Source of the DNA: Anaerolineae bacterium
GTDB lineage: Bacteria; Chloroflexota; Anaerolineae; 4572-78; J111
Length of the DNA: 57,006 nt
Reading direction: 5' to 3'
NCBI GenBank assembly: GCA_016931895.1
Contig: JAFGDY010000072.1
Span: 1 to 57,006 of the forward strand
Shown: piece after piece, positions 45,391 through 53,343 of the stretch
How the letters are laid out: the number at the start of each line of letters is the position of its first letter
Numbering within the stretch: the first letter of the stretch is position 1
Position numbers and translations under genes: made by a program
Notes under the pieces: model-generated
Seen by the model: the letters and a program-made list of their open reading frames with translations, nothing else
Database searches by the model: none
Told to the model about the DNA's origin: nothing

Positions 45391-46290
45391 TTAAATCCTT
45401 TCAACCGGGTCAAGCAGGGCAATCAGGCCCAACGCGCCCACGTTGGCAAATAACAGGGGCGCCATCAGCGGCGCGCCCCGGATGAAGCGTTCAAGCACAA
45501 TTTCGCTTTCTCTCACCAGATTGCTGTCAATGTGCAGTATTGCCCCAATAATCCCCACTACAATGAGCAGAAGCATCGCCGCAATGTAGGTGGTCAGGTC
45601 GGCGCGGGACGGTTTATTAATCGCCCCCAGGGTTACGGCCACCGCTGTCCCAAATATGCCAAGCGCCGTGGGCGCCCACAGCCAGGGATTGGCAAAATTC
45701 ACACGGGCATGGTCCAAAACGCTGCTGAGAACGGTGGCCAGGGCCGCCATGCCCACAATGTAAAAGTAGGCCCGCGTTTTGGCGTAAGGAAGCTGCACCC
45801 GGCGGCGGCCAAGCAGGATCAGGCTGCCGCTATCGGGCGGGTCTTCTATCCAAACGGCGCTGAGGCCCAACAGCCCCACCATTGAGAACATCAACGGCCC
45901 CAAAATAGGCGGCGCCCAGACCAGCAGGTCAATAGAAACGCGCTGACCCACCGGCGCGGTGGGCATAATTCCCCGCACCACGTGAAAATACGCGCCTAAC
46001 AAACCCACAACCGTACTGACCAGAAAGGTTAAAGTGGCTATAATGGTGGCCAGAGGGCGGTTTTTAAGGGCAATAAGCCCGGCCAGCAGCAGCAATATCC
46101 CGCCAACAGGGCCAAAGACAATGGGAATCCATTCGTTGGGCACAATGGTGCCGCTGATGCTATGGGCCAGGTAAATGTCAATGCCTAAAAATATCAGGTT
46201 GGCCGCCATCATTAGCAACATCAACTGATCGCGTGAAAAAGGCAAACGCGCGCGCCGCACAACCGGAACAACTTTGGCCAGGTGATACAT
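45391..46290 (-). CDS. Eight-helix membrane protein with four His-bearing repeats
   Basis: A 299-residue integral membrane protein of unknown function. The true start is ATG 46290 with AGGGGA upstream; the frame is open further but overlaps the cytochrome gene. Eight predicted helices form four related hairpins. Each contains a His at a helix end (residues 43, 103, 194, 253), a short hydrophilic loop and then (W)xP...G (NEWIPIVFGP, WAPPILGP, WAPTALGI, GAPLMAPL). Histidine arrays in such repeats may ligate haem or contact quinone. The gene starts just after the stop of an octaheme cytochrome gene, so the two proteins probably form a membrane complex. Confidence 0.72.
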   Translation of the reverse strand: MYHLAKVVPVVRRARLPFSRDQLMLLMMAANLIFLGIDIYLAHSISGTIVPNEWIPIVFGPVGGILLLLAGLIALKNRPLATIIATLTFLVSTVVGLLGAYFHVVRGIMPTAPVGQRVSIDLLVWAPPILGPLMFSMVGLLGLSAVWIEDPPDSGSLILLGRRRVQLPYAKTRAYFYIVGMAALATVLSSVLDHARVNFANPWLWAPTALGIFGTAVAVTLGAINKPSRADLTTYIAAMLLLIVVGIIGAILHIDSNLVRESEIVLERFIRGAPLMAPLLFANVGALGLIALLDPVERI

Positions 46291-46292
46291 GG

Positions 46293-47609
46293 CTATTCCC
46301 CTGCCTTTTCCAATTTCTCGGCGACCATTTCCCGCAATTCGGCCAGTTCGTGCAAAATTTCGTAGGCACCGTGCCATTGCACATAATCCGGCCCCTGCAT
46401 CCAGGCCCCAAACTTGGCGGTGCGCCCCCAGTGATGCCACAGGTTGAAGTAAGTAAAATCAATCGGTTCGTCAAATGGCTCCGGCGTAACCAAACCTTTC
46501 TCCTTTAGCGGGGCCATGATTTGATCGCTTTCAACCACCCAGGCGTTGATGGCTTCGGTCAGTTTGTCGGCGTCGGTGTAAAAGTCGTCAATAAATTCCC
46601 GGTTATGACATTCCTGGCACACGGTTTGCATGCGCGCCCGGTTATCTGACCAACCGGGGCGGCGCTGGCTGATGGGCGCAAACAGGTACCAGGTCAGGCG
46701 GTCGCCCACGTCGTGGGTGGTGCCGGCGCCCCCAAAACCGCTTATGTGGCAAACGGCGCAGGTGGCTGCGGGAAAGTCTTGCACGGTCAGCGTGCCGGCT
46801 TCGGCCTCCCAATGCCAGTTGTGGCCGCCGGTGGCGTAGGCAATGCCGTGCGGCGACTCGTGGTAAATTTCCCACTGGGGATGGTCCGGCCCAATGTGGC
46901 AGTAGTTACAGGTTTCCGGTTTGCGCGCCTGCTCCAGGCTGAATTCGTGCCGCAGGTGACATTTTTGGCATTGACCCACCGAGCCGTCCAGGTTGGGTTT
47001 GCCGACGTTATGGCAGCCTTCGCAGGCAAAACGGGTCACGTCTGGCCCTTCCAACCGGTATAGGGCGTTGCGCATTGTTTCGGGCTGGTAGCCTCCCTCG
47101 GGGATGGCCTCATAAATGGCCATTAGATGGTCAAATTGGTCCGGGTATTTTTCGGCCAAACCGTCGGCGCCCACCATGGCCATGTAGGCCGGCAGGCTAT
47201 GGCGGCTTTGATTAAATTGAGCCACTTCGGTGGCATGGCATTTTTGGCACATAGCCGGGGTGGGCAATTGCAGCACGTAGGTGTCTTCGTGTTCTTTGGC
47301 CCCGGGATAATCACTTTTTACTTCGTGACAATCCCGGCACGCCACCTCGGCGGCGGCCATAGTACTATGACCATATTGTTCAACAATGCCAGGTGTGGTA
47401 CGCTGGTGACAGACCACACATGCATCATCACTGCTGGCCAGGGCATTTGCCCGCTTAGGCCCGGCAGCAGACGGGGCTACCGCTTGACCAACAACCAACG
47501 CCAGTAAAGCCAGGCCCAATACCAGAATCACCGCTACCAAACCAATAACCAGCACTCGCATTGAGCGCAGTAAATTGGGTTTTTTGTTGGGGTTGGGTTG
47601 GATTGTCAT
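46293..47609 (-). CDS. Octaheme c-type cytochrome of the hydroxylamine oxidoreductase (HAO) family, membrane-anchored
   Basis: A 438-residue protein with an N-terminal membrane anchor (residues ~18-41) and eight CxxCH haem-binding motifs (CVVCH at 64, CRDCH, CQKCH, CEGCH, CQKCH, CNYCH, CAVCH and CQECH at 331-335). The segment CNYCHIGPDHPQWEIYHESPHG and the THDVG-type stretch before haem 8 are typical of the HAO family. A Tyr lies nine residues after the last haem His; whether it aligns to the cross-linked Tyr of HAO needs an alignment. It may act in hydroxylamine, nitrite or hydrazine metabolism, or another multi-electron reaction. It is translated with the eight-helix membrane protein. Confidence 0.85.
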   Translation of the reverse strand: MTIQPNPNKKPNLLRSMRVLVIGLVAVILVLGLALLALVVGQAVAPSAAGPKRANALASSDDACVVCHQRTTPGIVEQYGHSTMAAAEVACRDCHEVKSDYPGAKEHEDTYVLQLPTPAMCQKCHATEVAQFNQSRHSLPAYMAMVGADGLAEKYPDQFDHLMAIYEAIPEGGYQPETMRNALYRLEGPDVTRFACEGCHNVGKPNLDGSVGQCQKCHLRHEFSLEQARKPETCNYCHIGPDHPQWEIYHESPHGIAYATGGHNWHWEAEAGTLTVQDFPAATCAVCHISGFGGAGTTHDVGDRLTWYLFAPISQRRPGWSDNRARMQTVCQECHNREFIDDFYTDADKLTEAINAWVVESDQIMAPLKEKGLVTPEPFDEPIDFTYFNLWHHWGRTAKFGAWMQGPDYVQWHGAYEILHELAELREMVAEKLEKAGE

Positions 47610-47944
47610 TAAACTTCCCTCCTCAAAAGCAATTTAAAAAGGGATGAGCATAAAGGTTAATCACCTTAACACTAAAAGTAAATCGTGTCAACTTTTAGAA
47701 ACGCGGGGTCTGATTCCCAAAAAAAGGTTTGAGGCTGTACTTTTTTAAGGATTTGTTTTATGCTCAAGCCGCAAAGTTTAAGAGCCTGTCTGAAAAGCCG
47801 AACAGTTGCTTCGAGCGACGAAGGGAGTGAGAAATCCCTACGCGGTAACGTTTTCGAGCCAGATTCCAGGGATTTCTCGGCCTGTGGCCTCGAAATGACA
47901 TGCTTTTCAGACAGCTTCTAACAACAAGTAGGAAAAAGTGGCCT
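47610..47944. other. Spacer with MITE-like element
   Basis: Apart from the element at 47781-47919, this spacer of about 330 bases shows no gene. It must contain the cytochrome promoter (minus) and the kinase promoter (plus). Confidence 0.45.
47781..47919. mobile_element. MITE-like element with terminal inverted repeats
   Basis: The 18-base ends AGAGCCTGTCTGAAAAGC (47781-47798) and the reverse complement of AGAAGCTGTCTGAAAAGC (47902-47919) match at 16 of 18 positions. The 139-base element carries no open frame and has internal ATTTC-rich palindromic pieces (GAAATCCC/GGGATTTC). No certain target-site duplication is seen. It ends 25 bases before the kinase start codon. Confidence 0.72.
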
Positions 47945-49867
47945 ATGAAAACAGAACCAACCAGATTCATAGTGGCCTTTATGGGTTTGCTGGTATTTTG
48001 GCTGCCACCCCTCAAACCGGCCATAACTCAGGCAGAACCCTGGCGGATTCTCATTTTTAACTCCCACCATCTCAACCAGCCTTATCCATATTATGATGAT
48101 TACCGGGCTATTTTGGGGGCCGCCATTATCTTTGTGGCCTTTGAGACCTTTGTCATCCTTTACCTCCTGCTCAATACCTTTCGCCGGCGGCAGGCCGAGC
48201 AGGCGTTACAGCAGCGAGTCAACCAATTGGCCCTGCTCAGTGAAATCGGCGGGCAAATTGTGGCCGTGCTTGAGCTGGACAACGTGCTGATTAGAGCGGT
48301 TCAATTAGTGCAAGAAAACTTTGGTTATCATCACGTGGCTATTTTTACCCTGGATTATGGGCAGGGGCGGCTGGGCATGCGGGCCAAAGCCGGCACCTAT
48401 ACGGCCCTCTTCCCCCCCGATTATACGCTGAAATTGAACGAAGGCATGGTTGGCTGGGCGGCCCATCATAATCAAACTCTGTTGGCCAATGATGTGGCCA
48501 AGGAGACTCATTATGAAAACTCGTTTCCCGGTGAAGGGGAAATAATCACCCGGTCCGAGTTGAGCGTGCCCATTCAGATTCGCGGCGGGGTGATTGGCGT
48601 GCTTGACGTGCAAAGTCCCCAGCGGAATGCCTTTGATCAAAACGATTTGTTGGTGTTAAAAACCCTGGCCGATCAAATTGCCGTAGCCATGGAGAATGCC
48701 CGGCTCTACGAAGCGATAAAACAGGAGCTGAACGAACGCCGGCAGGCCGAGGAGGCGTTGCGGGCGAGTGAAGCAAAATACCGGCAACTGGTTGAATACG
48801 CCCCGGCCGGTATTTGTGAAATTGACTTTGTCCAAAACCGGTTTATCAGCGTTAATGACGTGATGTGTGAATATAGCGGTTACACCAGAGAAGAATTTTT
48901 GGCGCTGAATCCCTTTGCGCTCCTGGTTGGGGAAAGCCGGAAACATTTTATAGAAAGACAACAGAAACTATTTAGCGGCCAGCCTGTGCCCGACATTGTT
49001 GAATGTAAAATCAGGGGCAAAAACAGCCGTGAGTTTTGGGTGCTGCTTAATATGAGTCATCGGTACAAGGAAGGTGAGCCGGTTAGCGCCACCGTGGTAG
49101 CCCACGATATTACCGAGCGCAGGCAGATTGAGGCAGAAATCCGTAAACTCAACGTGGAACTTGAGCAGCGCGTGCTTCAACGCACGGCCCAACTTGAAGC
49201 GGCCAACAAAGAATTGGAAACCTTTGCCTACTCGGTTTCGCACGACCTGCGCGCGCCGCTGCGCAGCATTAACGGCTTTAGCCAGGCCCTATTGGATGAA
49301 TACGCGGGCGTGTTGGGTGAAATGGGCCAAGATTACCTGCACCGGGTATTGGCCGCCAGCCGCCGGATGGGTCAGCTCATTGATGATTTGCTAAAATTAT
49401 CGCGTTTGACGCGGGGGGAGTTGCATCGCCTGCCCGTTCAGCTCAGCGTTTTGGCTCAAGAAATTGTGGCGGATTTGCAACAGACGCAGCCCAAACGGGC
49501 GGTAGACTTTATTATCACCCCTGACATAGTGGTTAAGGGGGATGAGCAGCTGCTGCGGGCGGCGTTGGAGAATTTGCTGGGCAATGCCTGGAAGTTTTCC
49601 CGGCAGCGTTCTCGCGCCAAAATTGAATTTGGCCGAACAGAGATCAACGACGAGCCGGTTTATTTTATCCGCGACAACGGGGCCGGGTTTGATATGGCTT
49701 ATGCCGATAAGTTATTTGGCGCTTTTCAACGCTTGCACCGGGACACAGAGTTTGAGGGGGTTGGCATTGGCCTGGCCACCGTGCAACGGATCATCCACCG
49801 CCACGGAGGGCGCATTTGGGCTGAAGCCGGGGTGGATAAAGGGGCGACGTTTTACTTTACGCTTTGA
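47945..49867 (+). CDS. Sensor histidine kinase with a truncated periplasmic sensor, GAF and PAS domains
   Basis: A 640-residue kinase. The start is ATG 47945; an upstream ATG at 47900 falls in the MITE-like end. The signal peptide (to ~30) is followed by EPWRILIFNSHHLNQPYPYYDDY, which looks like the beginning of an ABC substrate-binding-like sensor domain, but then directly by a membrane helix (RAILGAAIIFVAFETFVILYLLL). Cytoplasmic GAF (~95-255) and PAS (~275-400) domains follow, then HisKA (YSVSHDLRAPLRSING, phosphorylated His) and HATPase (N box NAWKFSRQ, DNGAGF). The gene may be fed by the adjacent hybrid kinase downstream. Confidence 0.85.
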   Translation: MKTEPTRFIVAFMGLLVFWLPPLKPAITQAEPWRILIFNSHHLNQPYPYYDDYRAILGAAIIFVAFETFVILYLLLNTFRRRQAEQALQQRVNQLALLSEIGGQIVAVLELDNVLIRAVQLVQENFGYHHVAIFTLDYGQGRLGMRAKAGTYTALFPPDYTLKLNEGMVGWAAHHNQTLLANDVAKETHYENSFPGEGEIITRSELSVPIQIRGGVIGVLDVQSPQRNAFDQNDLLVLKTLADQIAVAMENARLYEAIKQELNERRQAEEALRASEAKYRQLVEYAPAGICEIDFVQNRFISVNDVMCEYSGYTREEFLALNPFALLVGESRKHFIERQQKLFSGQPVPDIVECKIRGKNSREFWVLLNMSHRYKEGEPVSATVVAHDITERRQIEAEIRKLNVELEQRVLQRTAQLEAANKELETFAYSVSHDLRAPLRSINGFSQALLDEYAGVLGEMGQDYLHRVLAASRRMGQLIDDLLKLSRLTRGELHRLPVQLSVLAQEIVADLQQTQPKRAVDFIITPDIVVKGDEQLLRAALENLLGNAWKFSRQRSRAKIEFGRTEINDEPVYFIRDNGAGFDMAYADKLFGAFQRLHRDTEFEGVGIGLATVQRIIHRHGGRIWAEAGVDKGATFYFTL

Positions 49868-49922
49868 TGGAATGATGATAAACTATACCGGTTTTAGAAA
49901 CCCGCCCAACTTGGAGTAATTC

Positions 49923-52900
49923 ATGAGGATACCCCTACGTGTCTTGATTGTTGAAGATTCAGAAGATGACGCCCTGCTGCTGGTACGCGAACTGCGTCAT
50001 GGCGGCTATGATCCCACTTTTGAGCGGGTTGAGACAGCCCCGGATATGAACATGGCCCTGGCGCAACAGGCGTGGGACGTGGTTCTGGCGGATTTCAAAA
50101 TACCCGGTTTTGGCGGCCTGGCCGCTTTGGCGTTATTGCAAAAGCGCGGGCTTGATTTACCCTTTATTATTGTTTCAGGCGCCATTGGCGAAGAAACGGC
50201 GGTAGAAGCGATGAAGGCCGGGGCGCACGACTACGTGATGAAGGACAACCTGGCCCGTCTGCTGCCTGCCGTGGAACGCGAATTGCGCGAGGCCATGGTC
50301 CGGCAGGAGCGCAGGCAGGCGCGGATAGCCCTGGAAACCCATGCCCGCCAACAAGCCGCCCTGTTCCACCTCAGTTCTGAGTTGGTGGCCACCCTGGACG
50401 AAACGGATATTTGTGATAAAGTGGTTGTTGGTTTGCATAAGACGTTGGGTTATGATCACGTGGGCATTTTGCTGGTAGACGAATCTACCGGCGAGCGCGT
50501 ATTGCGGGCTTGCACGCCTGCTGCCAATATGTCGCTTGATTTACGCCTGCCGTCCGGCCAGGGCTTGAGCGAACGTCCCCTGTTGGATGGCCGGCCCCAC
50601 TATACCCCTGATGTAACCAAAGAGCCGGATTATGTGCCGGCCTTCAACGGTTTGTCTGAGTTGGACCTACCCCTTAAGGTCGGCCCGAAGGTTTTGGGAG
50701 TGCTGGTTATTGAGAGTAGCCGGGTTGATGCTTTTAGTGAAGATGATTTTGCCGTGCTTACCGCCGCCGCCAATCAGGTGGCTGTGGCCCTGGCCCGGGC
50801 CAGGGAACACCAGGCAGTTAAAGCGGCTGAAATTCGTTACCAGAGTCTGTTTAGCCGGATGCCGGTGGGCCTTTATCGGACGGCCCCGGGGGGGCAATTT
50901 TTGGAGGTGAATCCGGCTCTGGTGGAGATGTTGGGCTATCCAAACCGGGAGGCTCTTCTAGCCATCAACGCTATTGATCTGTACGTTGATGTGACAGAAC
51001 GCCATCGCTGGCAGTCCTTGTTGGAACAAGAAGGGGTGGTGCGAGATTTTGAGGTCCAGATGTACCGGCATGATGACGCCATCATCTGGGCGCGGAATAC
51101 AGCCCGGGCCGGGCGAGACCAGGAAGGGAGCCAGATACTTTATTACGAAGGTAGCCTGGAAGACATCACCGCCCACAAACAGGCCCAAGAAGCGTTGCGC
51201 AAAAGCGAAGAACGGTATCGTCGTTTGATTGAAACTTCTCCTGATGCCATTACCCTGACCGACTTACAGGGTAATTTGCTGATGACGAATCAACAAAACG
51301 CCAGCATGCTTGGTTACGCAAATGTGGAAGAACTCCTGGCCAGTCAAAAGGATGCCTTTGATTTTATCGCTCCTCTAGACCGGCAGCGCGCAAAGCAAAA
51401 CCTGGAAAAAACATTGGAGAGCGGGAGCGTGAGAAATGTTGAATACACCATGCTCAGAAAAGACAATTCCACTGCCCTGGTAGAACTGAGCGCATCGTTG
51501 ATTAAAAATGCCACCGGAGCGCCGGAAGCCTTTATTGGCATTGTCAGAGACATTGCCGAACGCAAGCGGGCCGAGGAAGAACGTCGCCGCTTGAGCGCGG
51601 CCATTGAGCAGACGGCCGAGAGCGTGATTATCACCGATACCGAGGGGGTGATTGTTTACGTTAATCCCGCCTTTGAGCGCGTCGGCGGCCATAACCGGGC
51701 CGAAGTGATGGGGCAGCATAGCCGTATTCTCAAAAGCGGCCAACACGATGACGCCTTTTACCGGGAGATGTGGGCCGTAATTAGCGGGGGGGCAGTGTGG
51801 CAAGGGCGGATTGTCAACAAGAGAAAGGATGGCAGTTTTTACACCGACGAGGTGACCATCACCCCGGTGCGCAACGAAAGCGGCGAGATTGTCAACTACG
51901 TTTCCGTGCAGCGCGATGTGAGCCGCGAGTTAGAACTGGAAGAACAGGTCCGGCGGTCGCAACGAATGGAAGCGGTGGGCCAGCTAACGGCAGGGATTGC
52001 CCACGATTTCAATAATTTGCTGACCGCCATCAATGGTTTTGCCGAGTTGCTGCAATATCGCCTGCCGGTGGATAGTCCAAGCTATGATATGGCCGGAAAA
52101 ATTCTACATTCGGGCCAACACGCGGCAGACCTGGTGAGCCAACTGCTGGCCTTTAGCCGCAAGCAGTTAATCCAGCCAAAGGTATTGAGCCTCAACGAGG
52201 TGGTTATGGATATTGTGGACAAGATGCTCAAGCGGGTCATTGGTGAAACCATAGAGCTGGCCTTGTTCCTGGAACCGGCATTATGGCCGGTGAAGATTGA
52301 CCCGGCCCAGATGGAGCAGGTTATTGTTAACTTGGCGGTCAACGCCCGCGATGCCATGCCTGGCGGCGGCAAATTGACCATTGAAACAGCCAATGTGGTT
52401 TTGGACGATGCGTATGTGGCCGGCCACCTGGGTGCCGAGCCGGGCGAACACGTGCGGTTGTGCGTGAGTGATACGGGTTGCGGTATGAGCAAAGAGGTGC
52501 AGGCCCATATTTTTGAGCCGTTTTTTACCACCAAAGAGGTTAATGAGGGCACAGGGTTGGGCTTGGCCACTGTTTTTGGCATTGTCAAACAAAGCCAGGG
52601 CAATATTTGGGCCTACAGCGAAGAAGGGGTAGGCAGTACCTTTAAAATCTATTTACCGCGGGCAACTCAGGCCACCGACACCGCGCTCCGGCTGGCGGAA
52701 ACGGATGATTTGCCCCGCGGCGCAGAAACAATCCTGGTGGTGGAAGATGAGGCAATGGTGCGTGAGTTGGCCGTGCGGGTGCTGGGCTGGCAGGGTTACA
52801 CCATTCTACAGGCGGCCAATGGCCGGGAAGCTTTGAGTTTGGCCCAGAAATACAACGGAGAAATCCACCTTTTGTTGACGGACATGGTCATGCCCCAATT

Positions 52901-53114
52901 GGGAGGCCAACTATTAGCCAACCAGATAAAAACTATCTGCCCTGATATTAAAATTCTTTTCACTTCAGGTTACACCAGCCAGGCTATGGTAACACATGAG
53001 ATGTTGTTTGCGGGCGCAGAGTTTATCCAAAAGCCCTTTTCGCCAAGAGAATTGGCCCATAAGGTGAGGGAGGTGTTGGACGGAGCGGATTGGGAAATAG
53101 GAAGCAGGAAATAG
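49923..53114 (+). CDS. Hybrid sensor histidine kinase with two receiver domains
   Basis: A 1063-residue cytoplasmic kinase with order receiver (1-125, LADFKIPG with phosphoacceptor Asp), GAF (~150-290), three PAS domains (~295-420, ~425-545, ~555-680), HisKA (AGIAHDFNNLLTAINGFAELL), HATPase (NARDAMPGGGKL, DTGCGM, EGTGLGLATVFGI) and a second receiver (ILVVEDEAMV..., LLTDMVMPQ). It starts 56 bases after the preceding kinase, so a two-gene signalling unit is likely. There is no membrane segment. Confidence 0.9.
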   Translation: MRIPLRVLIVEDSEDDALLLVRELRHGGYDPTFERVETAPDMNMALAQQAWDVVLADFKIPGFGGLAALALLQKRGLDLPFIIVSGAIGEETAVEAMKAGAHDYVMKDNLARLLPAVERELREAMVRQERRQARIALETHARQQAALFHLSSELVATLDETDICDKVVVGLHKTLGYDHVGILLVDESTGERVLRACTPAANMSLDLRLPSGQGLSERPLLDGRPHYTPDVTKEPDYVPAFNGLSELDLPLKVGPKVLGVLVIESSRVDAFSEDDFAVLTAAANQVAVALARAREHQAVKAAEIRYQSLFSRMPVGLYRTAPGGQFLEVNPALVEMLGYPNREALLAINAIDLYVDVTERHRWQSLLEQEGVVRDFEVQMYRHDDAIIWARNTARAGRDQEGSQILYYEGSLEDITAHKQAQEALRKSEERYRRLIETSPDAITLTDLQGNLLMTNQQNASMLGYANVEELLASQKDAFDFIAPLDRQRAKQNLEKTLESGSVRNVEYTMLRKDNSTALVELSASLIKNATGAPEAFIGIVRDIAERKRAEEERRRLSAAIEQTAESVIITDTEGVIVYVNPAFERVGGHNRAEVMGQHSRILKSGQHDDAFYREMWAVISGGAVWQGRIVNKRKDGSFYTDEVTITPVRNESGEIVNYVSVQRDVSRELELEEQVRRSQRMEAVGQLTAGIAHDFNNLLTAINGFAELLQYRLPVDSPSYDMAGKILHSGQHAADLVSQLLAFSRKQLIQPKVLSLNEVVMDIVDKMLKRVIGETIELALFLEPALWPVKIDPAQMEQVIVNLAVNARDAMPGGGKLTIETANVVLDDAYVAGHLGAEPGEHVRLCVSDTGCGMSKEVQAHIFEPFFTTKEVNEGTGLGLATVFGIVKQSQGNIWAYSEEGVGSTFKIYLPRATQATDTALRLAETDDLPRGAETILVVEDEAMVRELAVRVLGWQGYTILQAANGREALSLAQKYNGEIHLLLTDMVMPQLGGQLLANQIKTICPDIKILFTSGYTSQAMVTHEMLFAGAEFIQKPFSPRELAHKVREVLDGADWEIGSRK

Positions 53115-53187
53115 AAATTAGATAGGGCCGGTTTATCAACATTCGGCTAAGGTTTCTAATTTCGCGATTGTTCACCTTGTGGACGAG

Positions 53188-53267
53188 CGTTCCGGTTATT
53201 CAACCGGAACGGGTAAATATCGGGTTAACCCGGTCAAATATCCGGTTACGGTTTCAAAACTGTAACC
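53188..53267. repeat. Three tandem palindromes after the hybrid kinase
   Basis: CGTTCCGGTT-ATTC-AACCGGAACG (53188-53211) is followed by CGGGTTAACCCG (53221-53232) and by GGTTACGGTTT/AAACTGTAACC (53244-53267). All three centre on GGTT/AACC arms. They lie between convergent genes and may be a terminator, a REP-like element or a recombination site. Confidence 0.6.
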
Positions 53268-53343
53268 ATCAGGTGGAACAGCGAATGGTTACCTAATTTC
53301 TAAATTCTAAATTCTTATTTCCAACTCCGGTTCATCCGGGGGG

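Noticed and set aside
47900-47944. Upstream ATG of the histidine kinase
   Set aside because: These codons lie in the MITE-like end; ATG 47945 opens directly into the signal peptide.
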